Below are positions 53,278-62,372 of a stretch of DNA of 64,000 bases, one piece after another (the stretch's first letter is position 1; the number at the start of each line of letters is the position of its first letter). The DNA comes from Pseudoprevotella muciniphila (GTDB lineage Bacteria > Bacteroidota > Bacteroidia > Bacteroidales > Bacteroidaceae). A program made the translations under genes and the position numbers. The stretch lies in contig NZ_CP033459.1 of NCBI RefSeq assembly GCF_003265305.2, forward strand, positions 2,480,001-2,544,000. The letters run 5' to 3'. A model generated the notes under the pieces. It had not been told where the DNA came from. It searched no databases and saw only the letters and a list, made by a program, of their open reading frames with translations.

Positions 53278-54252
53278 ATGAAAAAGTTGTTTATTCTTAT
53301 GGCCTTAATGGCCCTTCCATTTGCAATTACAAGTTGTGGTGGCGATGACGATGTCAGTGGCGGTTCAGAAACTGGCTATGTCGGAAAACCTCTTACCAAA
53401 CCCAAGAATTCCGACCTTTCTGATAAATATTACGGAATTACAGACAAGAGCAAACTTCCTGCTGAAATTGAAGATGTGCGTATATATGTACTTGGTGATG
53501 GTTATGCTCTCGTTCTTTCTAAAGGCGGAGATATTTTGGGAAATTCTGCTCCTTCGGATAAGGCCCGTAAGTATCTTAAAAATGCAGATGAAACAGATGT
53601 TTATGCTCACACTTGCAAGATAACCCAAACGGCGAATGGTGTTTTCACACTCGATATGTATGGTACGCTCGATATAAATAAAAATGCTATTACATTCAGC
53701 GTAGGTCCGATGGCACAGCAAGAACTTATGCTTTCCGTACTCACTTCCGGTGTGCTTACTTCTACAACGCTTGTTGATAACCTTTGCCGCGATTGGAACA
53801 TTATTCAGACCAATATCGAAGTTACGGGTGGTGATCTTGGAAGTGATGGCTATTCCAAGAATTTCAAGTTTAATGATGCCCGCGACCTGAATGTTATCGC
53901 AACCGATATTGATGGCCAACAGAAACTGAAAAATGTACAAATGAAGCAACACCTCGGAGACCGTTGCACAAAAATTGACCACATCACTCTTTCACGCACA
54001 GGAAAGATAACTGTGGCATACGGTAACGGGCTTGTAGATGTAGGTGATTTGCTAAGTATAGCAAATAACGGAAATGTTTCAATCGAATGGCCCAATGTAA
54101 ACCTTTGCAATGAATACCTGCGTGGCGAACTTGGCGTTACGGCAAAGATTGAAAGTAATTGCTTGCGCCTTGCGTTTAAGAGTAAAGTTATGGGAAATGT
54201 GGCGGAACCTTACAACGTAAAGGTTGAATTCGTTATGGAATGGGCGAATTAA
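53278..54252 (+). CDS. Lipoprotein of unknown function, 324 aa
   Basis: The start is the ATG at 53278 (MKKLFILMALMALPFAITSC), giving a lipobox at Cys20; the longer open frame from 53179 overlaps the previous gene and lacks a signal. The mature start GGDDDVSGGSETGYV is an acidic/Gly flexible stretch common in surface-exposed Bacteroidetes lipoproteins. The rest is mainly beta-rich (VYAHTCKITQTANGVFTLDM, ITVAYGNGLVDVGDLLSIAN, LRLAFKSKVMGNVAEPYNVK). I recognise no family. A hairpin terminator follows. Confidence 0.65.
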   Translation: MKKLFILMALMALPFAITSCGGDDDVSGGSETGYVGKPLTKPKNSDLSDKYYGITDKSKLPAEIEDVRIYVLGDGYALVLSKGGDILGNSAPSDKARKYLKNADETDVYAHTCKITQTANGVFTLDMYGTLDINKNAITFSVGPMAQQELMLSVLTSGVLTSTTLVDNLCRDWNIIQTNIEVTGGDLGSDGYSKNFKFNDARDLNVIATDIDGQQKLKNVQMKQHLGDRCTKIDHITLSRTGKITVAYGNGLVDVGDLLSIANNGNVSIEWPNVNLCNEYLRGELGVTAKIESNCLRLAFKSKVMGNVAEPYNVKVEFVMEWAN

Positions 54253-54272
54253 TGAAACCATGACTGACAATA

Positions 54273-54303
54273 GAAAGGGAGCATAAAAGTTCCCTTTTTT
54301 TTG
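54273..54303 (+). terminator. Terminator after the 324-aa lipoprotein gene
   Basis: A 7-bp stem, AAAGGGA paired with TCCCTTT around GCATAAAAGT, runs into TTTTT. It is 21 bp past the stop. The rest of the gap to 54580 is AT-rich and holds only the exbB promoter region. Confidence 0.8.
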
Positions 54304-54377
54304 TATTTTTATGCTGTATTATCTTAAGGTCCGCAAATTTTTCTTCAATTTTATTTTTACATTTCATATTCTCTGTT

Positions 54378-54385
54378 TACCTTTG
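54378..54385 (+). promoter_or_regulatory. -7 element for the exbB operon
   Basis: TACCTTTG followed by C, about 195 bp before the exbB ATG, leaving a long leader. The -33 region is T-rich with no exact TTTG. Confidence 0.45.
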
Positions 54386-54579
54386 CCGAATAAAGTGTAT
54401 TTACGAAAGTGCTCTATAATAATCAAACATCATAGAAAACGTTAATTTTCAGTTGATTGTATTTTTGTTGGACTATACAAAGTATCTGCAGCATAGAACT
54501 TACTTTTCGTTGTACTAAATATAAAATTCAAATAAAATCAATAATCAAAACTAAACATTTAACAACAAAAAACAAAAAA

Positions 54580-55500
54580 ATGGAAACAAAAAACACGAAT
54601 GCACCTCAGAGTGCACCTAAGGCCCCTGCAAAGGCAGCGCCTAAGGCTCCCAAAGCCGCTCCTGTAAAGAAGGAAAGCAAAGGCTTTACCGGCATCAAAT
54701 CCGGTTTGTCTGTAATCTGCGCATGCGCTGTTCTTGCTGTATGTATCTACCTGTTTATTTTCGGTGCCATTGGCAACTTCCAGGGTGGCGAATCTGCAGG
54801 TGCTCCGTTCTCTTTCTTGACAAGCGGTGACGTAGAACTCAGTCCTGCGAACCTTATGGGTACGGTTTACAAAGGTGGTTTCGTTGTGCCTATCATCTGG
54901 ACACTTCTCCTCACTGTAATCGCCCTTGCTATTGAGCGTTTCTTTGCGCTTCGCACTGCTTATGGTAAAGAAAGCCTGGCTAAGTTCGTTGCTAAAATCA
55001 AGAGCGCGCTCACAAAGCACGACCTCGAAGGTGCAAAGAAAGTTTGCGATGCTCAGAAGGGTTCTGTTGCAGCAGTAGTAGGCGCTACTCTGAAGAAATA
55101 TGCAGAAATGGACAGCAACGAGCGTCTGACCAAGGAGCAGAAACTTCTTGCTATCCGTCAGGAACTTGAAGAGGCTACTGCTCTCGAAATGCCTATGCTT
55201 CAGGAAAACATGCCTATCATCGGTACTATCGTATCTCTCGGTACACTTACCGGTCTTCTCGGTACGGTGCTCGGTATGATCCGTTCATTCGGCGCTATGA
55301 ACGCTGGTGAAGGTGGTGCTGACTCAGCTGCACTTGCTACCGGTATTTCCGAGGCTCTTGTAAATACGGCTTCCGGTATTGCAACTGGTGCTGTTGCTAC
55401 AATCGCTTACAACTACTACACAAATAAGATTGACCGTTTGACTTTCAGCCTCGACGAAGTAGGCTTCTCAATTGTAGAAACTTTCAACGCAACCCACTAA
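54580..55500 (+). CDS. exbB: ExbB/TolQ/MotA-family proton channel subunit
   Basis: The start is the ATG at 54580 (METKNTNAPQSAPK); the longer frame has no signal and is preceded by AT-rich leader. The first 35 residues are a Pro/Ala/Lys-rich low-complexity extension, unusual for ExbB. Membrane spans follow at about 47-67, 107-127, 215-240 and 260-285, with the MotA/TolQ core VSLGTLTGLLGTVLGMIRSF and GISEALVNTASGIATGAVAT. With ExbD it converts proton flow into TonB motion for SusC-type receptors. It is the first gene of the cluster exbB-exbD-exbD-tonB. Confidence 0.93.
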   Translation: METKNTNAPQSAPKAPAKAAPKAPKAAPVKKESKGFTGIKSGLSVICACAVLAVCIYLFIFGAIGNFQGGESAGAPFSFLTSGDVELSPANLMGTVYKGGFVVPIIWTLLLTVIALAIERFFALRTAYGKESLAKFVAKIKSALTKHDLEGAKKVCDAQKGSVAAVVGATLKKYAEMDSNERLTKEQKLLAIRQELEEATALEMPMLQENMPIIGTIVSLGTLTGLLGTVLGMIRSFGAMNAGEGGADSAALATGISEALVNTASGIATGAVATIAYNYYTNKIDRLTFSLDEVGFSIVETFNATH

Positions 55501-55521
55501 TCATAAAAAGGTAAATAAGAC

Positions 55522-56130
55522 ATGGGACGATTTAAAATCAATAAACAAGACACGTTCATCGACATGACGCCGATGAGCGACGTCATGGTCCTGCTGCTTA
55601 CCTTCTTTATGCTTACTGCAACATTCGTCAAGGAAGAACCGGTAAAGGTCGTAGCCCCCGGCTCTGTGTCTGAAATCAAAATTCCCGAGAGCAACCTGCT
55701 CACCATCTTCGTAGAGAAGAATGGCAAGGTTTTTATGAATCTGGATTCACCTGCACACATGCAGGCTATGGCCGATAATATGAGCAACAAACTGAACCTG
55801 ACCCCTGCAGAAATGAAAGATTTTGTACAGGTGCCTATGTTCGGTACGCCCATCGGCGCTGTGAAGTCCTGGCTCAAGCAAGACCCTCAAGTGCGTAACA
55901 AGACATTGACGGATGATCCCAAGGCGGGCATTCCCTGCGACACTACATCGAGTGATGAACTTCGTGTATGGGTAGAGGCTGCACGTAAAGGTTGTGGCGA
56001 TGATATGCGTATCGCCATTAAGGCTGATAAAAACACTTCATACGCTGTCATTAAGAAGGTAATGGCTTCATTACGAGCCATTCACGAGAATAAGTATAAT
56101 TTGATTACTGCACTCAAAAACGAAGAATAA
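55522..56130 (+). CDS. exbD: ExbD/TolR-family protein 1
   Basis: A 202-residue protein with one N-terminal membrane span (VMVLLLTFFMLTATFV, about 20-35) preceded by IDMTPMSDV, where the Asp couples to protons as in ExbD. The periplasmic part is longer than in E. coli ExbD, with DTTSSDELRVWVEAARKGC and MRIAIKADKNTSYAVIKKVM. It lies 21 bp after exbB and 4 bp before the second copy. Confidence 0.92.
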   Translation: MGRFKINKQDTFIDMTPMSDVMVLLLTFFMLTATFVKEEPVKVVAPGSVSEIKIPESNLLTIFVEKNGKVFMNLDSPAHMQAMADNMSNKLNLTPAEMKDFVQVPMFGTPIGAVKSWLKQDPQVRNKTLTDDPKAGIPCDTTSSDELRVWVEAARKGCGDDMRIAIKADKNTSYAVIKKVMASLRAIHENKYNLITALKNEE

Positions 56131-56134
56131 GACA

Positions 56135-56764
56135 ATGGCAAAGACTGGTAAAAGTAAACAGAAAAAAATGAATGCCCGCGTCGACTTTACGCCGATGGTG
56201 GACATGATCATGTTGCTTGTCACGTTCTTCATGCTGTGTACCACGCTCATCAAGCCACAGACCATGGAAATTGCCATGCCTGCCGACTTGGAGACAAATG
56301 AGGAAAACAGTACACAGGTAGAGGAGTCAAAAGCAGTGACACTTCTTCTCGACGAAGGCGATGCTATCTATTATTTCGAAGGAATACCCGGTCAGGCTAC
56401 TCCCGAAAAGACCACCTATGGTAAAGGTGGCGTTCGCGACAAACTGCTCCGCAAGAACCAAGTTGCCTATCAGAAGATTCAGCAACTGAAGAAGGAGTTC
56501 CAACTCCAGCAGAGTTCTGACCCGCAGACTTTCGCAAAGAACAAAGAAGCATACGAAGCCAAAGTGAAGGAGATTACAGGTGGCGACGACACGCCAAATG
56601 TGATTATCAAAGCATCGGACAAAGCAACATACTACAATCTTGTAGATGCACTTGACGAAATGAAAATTTGCAACATCGGTAAGTTCATGATCAACGACTT
56701 TACTGAAGATGACCAGAAGATACTCGATGAAGCAAAAGGTATAGGAACACCAACAAACCAATAA
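56135..56764 (+). CDS. exbD: ExbD/TolR-family protein 2
   Basis: A second, diverged ExbD of 209 residues: RVDFTPMVDMIMLLVTFFML with the conserved Asp in the membrane span. The periplasmic region differs from the first copy (DEGDAIYYFEGIPGQATPEK, TPNVIIKASDKATYYNLVDA). The pair of ExbD genes may form a mixed complex. It is 4 bp after the first and 10 bp before tonB. Confidence 0.92.
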   Translation: MAKTGKSKQKKMNARVDFTPMVDMIMLLVTFFMLCTTLIKPQTMEIAMPADLETNEENSTQVEESKAVTLLLDEGDAIYYFEGIPGQATPEKTTYGKGGVRDKLLRKNQVAYQKIQQLKKEFQLQQSSDPQTFAKNKEAYEAKVKEITGGDDTPNVIIKASDKATYYNLVDALDEMKICNIGKFMINDFTEDDQKILDEAKGIGTPTNQ

Positions 56765-56774
56765 ATTCTGAATT

Positions 56775-57764
56775 ATGGCAAAGATAGATTTAAAATCAAA
56801 AGAATGGGTTGACCTCATTTTCGAAGGCCGTAACAAGGAGTATGGTGCCTATAGACTGCGTAAGAACGCAGGTAAGCGTACTTTGTACGCTGTGATATGG
56901 GTGGCTGTCGGTATTGTTGCTATTCTTATGGCAGTAGGTCTCTATATGGGTGTTAGCGCTGCTATCGCTTCCATAAGTGATGATTCTGCCACCGAACTTT
57001 CCAACCTCGAATATGAGGACAAGAAACAAGACGAGAAGAAAGAAGAGGAGAAGAAGGACGAGCCCAAGCAGATTGAAAAGCCCAAGCAGGAGGAACAGGT
57101 ACAGCAGACCGAAGTACAGCAAGACCAGCCCAAACAGGCTGAGGTGGCTCCTCCTAAACTTGCTCAGGACCTCCAGCAGTTGACCAACGTAGTCGTAAAG
57201 AAGGACAACGAAGTTAACAAGGAGAGTGTCATGAAGGCTCAGGATGACGTCATGAAGAACACTGCAGCTATATCCGACCGCGCCTTCAAGGGTGTGAAGG
57301 GTGGCGACTTTGCTACTTCTAAAGACTATATTACGAACGACCGCAATGCAGGTGTAACAGGCAACAAGTTCTCTGGCCCCGGTAAGAAGGAGAGTACGGG
57401 TACCGCCCCGAAACTCGACGTGAAGAACGTGGCTAAGAACGCAGCAAAGGACGACTCACACATCGAGCGTCACCCGGCTGTTGAAGCCAAGTATCCTGGT
57501 AACTGGATACAGTACTTGCAGTCGCACCTGAAGTACCCGGCCATTGCCATTGAGCAGGAGGTGCAGGGTATCGTAAGAATCGAGTTCGTAGTAGGCAAGG
57601 ACGGTTCCATCTCGCAGATGAAGGTCCTCAAGTCTCTTTCCAAGGAGTGCGATGCAGAAGCCATGCGCGTTATTCGCAGTGCCAAGTGGACGCCGGGTAA
57701 GGACGAGCAAGGTAACGCTATTACTTCAATCAAGGTTCAGGAAGTGCAGTATGTGCTCCAGTAA
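56775..57764 (+). CDS. tonB: TonB-family energy transducer
   Basis: This 329-residue protein has a cytoplasmic start (IDLKSKEWVDLIFEGRNKEY), one membrane span (about 37-57, VGIVAILMAVGLYMGVSAA), a Lys/Glu/Gln/Pro-rich linker (about 75-130) and a C-terminal TonB domain (YPAIAIEQEVQGIVRIEFVV, SLSKECDAEAMRVIRSAKW, TPGKDEQG). The N-terminal EGRNKEYGAYRLRKN is typical of Bacteroidetes TonB proteins. It passes energy from ExbB/ExbD to the receptors. A strong terminator follows the stop. Confidence 0.93.
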   Translation: MAKIDLKSKEWVDLIFEGRNKEYGAYRLRKNAGKRTLYAVIWVAVGIVAILMAVGLYMGVSAAIASISDDSATELSNLEYEDKKQDEKKEEEKKDEPKQIEKPKQEEQVQQTEVQQDQPKQAEVAPPKLAQDLQQLTNVVVKKDNEVNKESVMKAQDDVMKNTAAISDRAFKGVKGGDFATSKDYITNDRNAGVTGNKFSGPGKKESTGTAPKLDVKNVAKNAAKDDSHIERHPAVEAKYPGNWIQYLQSHLKYPAIAIEQEVQGIVRIEFVVGKDGSISQMKVLKSLSKECDAEAMRVIRSAKWTPGKDEQGNAITSIKVQEVQYVLQ

Positions 57765-57790
57765 TCTTGACAGAGTATCTATAACTAAAG

Positions 57791-57820
57791 GAGGGGTTTT
57801 TGAAACCTCTCTTTTTTTTG
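57791..57820 (+). terminator. tonB terminator
   Basis: A 9-bp stem, GAGGGGTTT with AAACCTCTC (one mismatch), loop TTG, then TTTTTTTT. It is 26 bp past the stop. Confidence 0.85.
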
Positions 57821-57867
57821 TTTATGCAAAACGCTATCATTTTCTCAAAAAACCGGAATAAATTGCT

Positions 57868-57875
57868 TACCTTTG
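57868..57875 (+). promoter_or_regulatory. -7 element for the PstS-like gene
   Basis: TACCTTTG at 57868-57875, about 66 bp before the ATG. The -33 element is not exact. Confidence 0.45.
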
Positions 57876-57941
57876 TAGTTGTTCTTGACAGGAACATATC
57901 AATCATGTTTAAAAAAAGAATAAACAAACACAAGATATAAT

Positions 57942-58883
57942 ATGAAGAAGTTATTTTATTTGTTTTCAGCAGTAATATTGTGCTTTTCCTGCACAGGCAA
58001 GACGAATACTGATGCCAAGGCAGTGCTGTCGAAAGACGAAGTGAAAGTTGCTATCGATGAAACTTTTGCACCTATCATGGAGGAAGAACTGGGCTCCTTT
58101 TCGCTGCTTCATCCCGATGCCGACACCTTGCCCATTTATTGTTCTGAAGACAGCGCTGTGCGCATGTTCCTGTCCGACTCTGTTCACATGGCAATCATTA
58201 CACGCAAAATTTCAAAAGAAGAGGAGCAATACCTCAAGAGCCGCTCCTACAAGTTGATGCAGGCACCCATTGCGTCTGATGCCTTTGCGTTGATTGTCAA
58301 TTCTCAGAATAACGACACACTCATTGCGCTCGAAGAAGTGAAGGGTATTGTCAACGGGTCTATCAAGCAATGGAACCAACTTGCCAATTCCAACCGCTCA
58401 GGCGACATTAAACTCGTTTTCGACAAATCAGGATCGAGCACAGTTCGCTATATGAAAGACTCTCTGAATAATGGCAAGGACCTTGCCCCGAATGCCTTTG
58501 CGCAAGGCAGCGCAGAGAAAGTGATTGAAGCCGTGAATCACGACCCCAATGTGATAGGTGTGGTAGGTGTTGATTGGCTGAAGGAAAGAGGCGACTCTAC
58601 GCTCGCCAATTTCAATGGGCTGGGTTTCAATGTGATGAAGGTCAGTGCGCTACCGCTTGCAAGTGCGCAATACAAACATCCGTATCAGTATTATATTGCC
58701 ACGGGTGCTTACCCACTTGTGCGTCGTGTCTATGCCGTATGTAAAGACCCGCTTGTCAAGAGCAAACTCAAACTTTTCTACCACTTCCTCAAGGGTGAGC
58801 GCGGGCAACTCATCATTTGCAAAAACTCGCAGTTGCTTCCCAATAGCCCTGTCTTTGTCAAGAGTGTGGCGATAAAGAATTAA
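57942..58883 (+). CDS. PstS-like substrate-binding lipoprotein
   Basis: This 313-residue lipoprotein (Cys17, LCFSC) belongs to the phosphate ABC-type binding protein family: VKVAIDETFAPIMEEELGSF, HMAIITRKISKEEEQYLKSR, FDKSGSSTVRYMKDSLNNGK and NVIGVVGVDWLKERGDS. In Bacteroidetes this copy regularly follows exbB-exbD-exbD-tonB and precedes a TPR protein, so it probably serves that complex rather than phosphate import. No PstA, PstB or PstC gene is nearby. It has its own promoter. Confidence 0.85.
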   Translation: MKKLFYLFSAVILCFSCTGKTNTDAKAVLSKDEVKVAIDETFAPIMEEELGSFSLLHPDADTLPIYCSEDSAVRMFLSDSVHMAIITRKISKEEEQYLKSRSYKLMQAPIASDAFALIVNSQNNDTLIALEEVKGIVNGSIKQWNQLANSNRSGDIKLVFDKSGSSTVRYMKDSLNNGKDLAPNAFAQGSAEKVIEAVNHDPNVIGVVGVDWLKERGDSTLANFNGLGFNVMKVSALPLASAQYKHPYQYYIATGAYPLVRRVYAVCKDPLVKSKLKLFYHFLKGERGQLIICKNSQLLPNSPVFVKSVAIKN

Positions 58884-58974
58884 ACCTAAGAGAAAGAAAG
58901 TTGTCATTGTTATATAATAACAAGTGATAGCAAAATCGAGAAATTCGCAACATCATGCAACAAAATCCGTAAAG

Positions 58975-59007
58975 TTTGTAGTTTGCCGCGTTTTTTTTGT
59001 AATTTTG
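58975..59007 (+). promoter_or_regulatory. Promoter of the TPR protein gene (TTTG-N21-TAATTTTG)
   Basis: TTTG at 58975-58978 and TAATTTTG at 59000-59007, with 21 bp between them. The leader to the ATG at 59050 is about 36 nt. Confidence 0.65.
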
Positions 59008-59049
59008 CATTCACGCAAAAATGTCTAAAATAATATAACAAACAAACCA

Positions 59050-60558
59050 ATGAGAAAGAAACTGATTTACAGTGTTATCATGGGCCTCGTGTTCATCTTG
59101 GGTTCACAGAACGCCCTTGGACAGGCTGAGTATGAAAAGTACGTGAAGTCCGAAACACCGGACTCCTCAATTTTGCTGATGGCAGACGAGGTACTCGCCC
59201 TTGAAATGGACGATGCTGAAAAAGCCACAAAATTGATTGAGAAATTGTATAAGAAAGTGCAGAAGAAGCCATATCAGATGATAGGTCTCTCCAACTACTT
59301 CCTTCAGAAGAAGTCCATTCCAACAGCAAAGATGACGGCAGAGCGTGCCTATAAACTCTTTCCCGAAGATCCCAGCGTAATGATTCAGTTGGGCGATATT
59401 TATCAGAGCATCCGTGCATACGGTAAGGCTACGCAGTATTATGACGAGGCTTTGAGCAAAGACCCTGAAAACCTTTATGCCATGACAATGGCTGCCTATC
59501 TTTACAAAGATACCAATCCTGCAAAGTGTGTGGAATATCTGCAGATGATGGACAAGGTGGCTCCCTCGAGCGTAATGGTAAGCCGCTATCTCGGCGACAT
59601 CTATTATGGTGACAGCCAGAACGACAAGGCGCTTGAGAATTACGTGAACTATTACAAGATTGTTCCTCACGATATTGACAACCTCAACGAAAACTCTTGT
59701 ATCAATTATGTGGCATTGCTCCGCATGAATGAAAAGTATGATGAGGTTGAAACTCTATCTACCGAACTTAATGGAGTATTCCCGAAGAATACTTTCTTCA
59801 AGCGTTCCATTATCGATGCTATCATCAGTACAAGGTATGCTAACCTTAGCGAAGAAGACATTAACCGCGTTATAGAGAAGTCAGACTTTGTCATCAATAA
59901 TGAGTTGCCCGACACTTCATACAACTATCGCGATTATGCCTATCTGGCAGAGGCTTATAAAGCAAAGCAGGAGTATGATGAATACATCAAATGGGCAGAA
60001 AAAGCCATTCAGAAAGAGCCTCGTGCAGCCACAACCCTGTTGCCTGAGATAGCTGATGCTTATTCAAGAGCAGGTAACTATGACAAGGCCATCGAAATGT
60101 GTGAGAAATTCATCGCAACAGGTGATACACTCGTACAACCCACCGACTATTTCTTCCTCGCAGGCTATTATGGCAACAAGGCACTCAAACTTGAAGGAGC
60201 AGAGCAGGAAGCCGCTCTTGCCAAGGCAGAGGAAATCTACGACAATTACGAAACTATGGTTGACGTGGACGAACAGTATCGCGGCACATTTATGATGGCA
60301 GAGTACTACAACGCACTTCAGAACACAGACAAGATGGTTGAATACTTCGTCTTCGCACTCAACAAGATGGGAGAGCCCAATGATGTGAACAAGGCTCACT
60401 ACGTTCGTGCCAACAAGATGCTCCTCGGTGTTGAAACAGATAAAGATTCTCCCGATGTGGCAAGTATCAAGAAATACTGCTCCGCCATTCTCTCTGTCGA
60501 TCCGGAAGATGAATTTGCTAATAACGTGAATGAAATTCTCAAGCAGAACGGTCTCTGA
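59050..60558 (+). CDS. Secreted TPR-repeat protein of the TonB cluster
   Basis: A 502-residue protein with a signal peptide (MRKKLIYSVIMGLVFILGSQ, to ALGQ). The rest is tetratricopeptide repeats: YQMIGLSNYFLQKKSIPTAK, PSVMIQLGDIYQSIRAYGKA, YAYLAEAYKAKQEYDEYIKW, IADAYSRAGNYDKAIEM. It is periplasmic by inference and regularly follows the ExbB/ExbD/TonB/PstS-like genes in this group, suggesting it scaffolds that energy system. It has its own promoter, 167 bp after the PstS-like gene. Confidence 0.88.
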   Translation: MRKKLIYSVIMGLVFILGSQNALGQAEYEKYVKSETPDSSILLMADEVLALEMDDAEKATKLIEKLYKKVQKKPYQMIGLSNYFLQKKSIPTAKMTAERAYKLFPEDPSVMIQLGDIYQSIRAYGKATQYYDEALSKDPENLYAMTMAAYLYKDTNPAKCVEYLQMMDKVAPSSVMVSRYLGDIYYGDSQNDKALENYVNYYKIVPHDIDNLNENSCINYVALLRMNEKYDEVETLSTELNGVFPKNTFFKRSIIDAIISTRYANLSEEDINRVIEKSDFVINNELPDTSYNYRDYAYLAEAYKAKQEYDEYIKWAEKAIQKEPRAATTLLPEIADAYSRAGNYDKAIEMCEKFIATGDTLVQPTDYFFLAGYYGNKALKLEGAEQEAALAKAEEIYDNYETMVDVDEQYRGTFMMAEYYNALQNTDKMVEYFVFALNKMGEPNDVNKAHYVRANKMLLGVETDKDSPDVASIKKYCSAILSVDPEDEFANNVNEILKQNGL

Positions 60559-60608
60559 TTGTCCTTTGAAATAATTAATCTTAATATACAACAATTTATA
60601 CAACAATT

Positions 60609-62231
60609 ATGAAATTCAAGAAAGTTTTATCGTTCGTGGTGGTTGCTGCGATGGCATTGGGCATCCAGTCTGTGGCTCAGTCGCTGTCTCCCTCTACTAC
60701 GTGGCATTGGAACAAGGGTACTATCGTAGTTGATACTCCGGCACGTCCGGCAGGACAGAAGTCTGCACTCGGTCTTACTGTTGAGAAACTTCCTGTTGTT
60801 CGCGTGGCTTTCGTAGGCCTTGGTATGCGTGGCCCCGGTGCCGTTGAGCGCTTTACCTACATCCCTGGTGTAGAAATCGTAGCCCTCTGCGACTACGTTG
60901 AGGCACGTGCAGAAGCATGTCAAAAGTATCTCCGCAAGGCAGGTCTTCCTCCAGCACAAATCTTCAGTGGCGAAAAAGGCTATGAAGAAGTATGCAAACT
61001 GCCTAACGTAGATCTCGTTTATGTGGCAACAGACTGGGACCATCACTTCCCTGTAGCAAAGTGCGCTCTTGAGAATGGCAAGAACACTGCCATCGAAGTG
61101 CCCTCTGCCATGAATTTGGAACAGTGCTGGGAACTCATCGACCTCAGCGAAAAGACACGCAAGCATTGCATGATTCTTGAAAACTGCTGCTACGACTGGT
61201 ATGAGATGAATACGCTCAATATGGCTCAGCATGGCGTGTTCGGCGAAGTGCTTCGTGCCGAAGGTGCTTACATCCACAACCTCGACGACTACTGGGATGA
61301 TTACTGGAAGAACCCTGACGGCAGCGATCCCGACCAACTCGGCTGGCGCATGAAGTACAACATGGAAAACCGTGGAGACGTTTATGCTACTCACGGACTT
61401 GGCCCTGTGGCACAGGCTCTGGATATTCACCGTGGCGACCGTTTCACCACCCTCGTTGCCATGGACACCAAGAGTGCTCACGGCAAGGAATATGTGGAGA
61501 AGAAGACCGGCAGGCCTTGCAACAACTTCCGCAACGGCGACAACACGACAACGCTTATGCGTACAGAAAACGGCAAAGTGGTTGAAATTCAGCACAATGT
61601 AATGAATCCGCAACCATACAATCGCCTTTATAAGTTGAGTGGAACTCGTGGATATGCAACAAAGTATCCAGAAGAACATTATGCAATTGATGCCAACCAA
61701 CTCAAGGCTACAGGACATAAGCCAAAATTTGACAATTTGACTTCACATGGCTTCATGCCTAAGGCTGAACAAGATGCACTCAAAGCACAATACGAACACC
61801 CCATATTGAAAAAATATGGTGGATTGGCAAAAGAAGTAGGTGGTCATGGTGGTATGGACTTTATCATGGACAGCCGTCTTGTTTATTGCTTACAGAACGG
61901 GTTGCCTCTCGATATGGACGTTTACGACCTTGCTGAATGGTGCTGCCTTGCTGAACTTGGCACACTCTCGATGGACAACAACTGTGCAAGCGTAGCATTC
62001 CCCGACTTCACTCGTGGTGAATGGAACGTTGTAAAGGGTTTTCGTCATGCTTTCGCTAATGCCGACGATGAAGCAGAAGCAGAAAGAGTTGCAAAGGACT
62101 TTACTGCCAAGTTGAAGGAAAAGGCTGCGGCTGACAACGTATGGGAAAAGTACGATAAAGCAAAGGCTAAGGCTGCTGAAAAAGCCCAGAAGGCTGCAGA
62201 AAAGGCTGCCAAGAAAGCCGCTAAACAATAA
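60609..62231 (+). CDS. Gfo/Idh/MocA-fold enzyme, GH109-like
   Basis: This 540-residue exported protein has a signal peptide (residues 1-23, to SVAQ). The Rossmann NAD site is VRVAFVGLGMRGPGAVERF (about 60-78), followed by the family motif LVYVATDWDHHFPVAKCALE and the EVPSAMNLEQCWELIDL segment. The overall sequence is close to the NAD-using alpha-N-acetylgalactosaminidases of GH109. It would act in the periplasm on glycoconjugates. An odd Lys/Ala-rich tail of about 30 residues follows residue 510 (KAKAKAAEKAQKAAEKAAKK). A terminator lies downstream. Confidence 0.85.
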   Translation: MKFKKVLSFVVVAAMALGIQSVAQSLSPSTTWHWNKGTIVVDTPARPAGQKSALGLTVEKLPVVRVAFVGLGMRGPGAVERFTYIPGVEIVALCDYVEARAEACQKYLRKAGLPPAQIFSGEKGYEEVCKLPNVDLVYVATDWDHHFPVAKCALENGKNTAIEVPSAMNLEQCWELIDLSEKTRKHCMILENCCYDWYEMNTLNMAQHGVFGEVLRAEGAYIHNLDDYWDDYWKNPDGSDPDQLGWRMKYNMENRGDVYATHGLGPVAQALDIHRGDRFTTLVAMDTKSAHGKEYVEKKTGRPCNNFRNGDNTTTLMRTENGKVVEIQHNVMNPQPYNRLYKLSGTRGYATKYPEEHYAIDANQLKATGHKPKFDNLTSHGFMPKAEQDALKAQYEHPILKKYGGLAKEVGGHGGMDFIMDSRLVYCLQNGLPLDMDVYDLAEWCCLAELGTLSMDNNCASVAFPDFTRGEWNVVKGFRHAFANADDEAEAERVAKDFTAKLKEKAAADNVWEKYDKAKAKAAEKAQKAAEKAAKKAAKQ

Positions 62232-62259
62232 TCAAACCATACAAACTTTTTAATATGTG

Positions 62260-62290
62260 GCGGGAACGAGCAATCGTTCTCGCTTTTTTC
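62260..62290 (+). terminator. Terminator after the GH109-like gene
   Basis: A 10-bp stem, GCGGGAACGA paired with TCGTTCTCGC around GCAA, followed by TTTTTT. It is 28 bp past the stop. Confidence 0.9.
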
Positions 62291-62324
62291 ATTTGAAACT
62301 TAGAAGTTTATCGTCAAAAAATGT

Positions 62325-62332
62325 TATTTTTG
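62325..62332 (+). promoter_or_regulatory. -7 element for the nucleotidyltransferase-family gene
   Basis: TATTTTTG followed by C, 40 bp before the ATG at 62373. Confidence 0.45.
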
Positions 62333-62372
62333 CAGTAAGATAATAACTTCAATTTAACCATTCTATAACAAA

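Noticed and set aside
57942-58883. True phosphate ABC transporter operon
   Set aside because: No pstA, pstB, pstC or phoU gene is adjacent; the neighbours are TonB-system genes.
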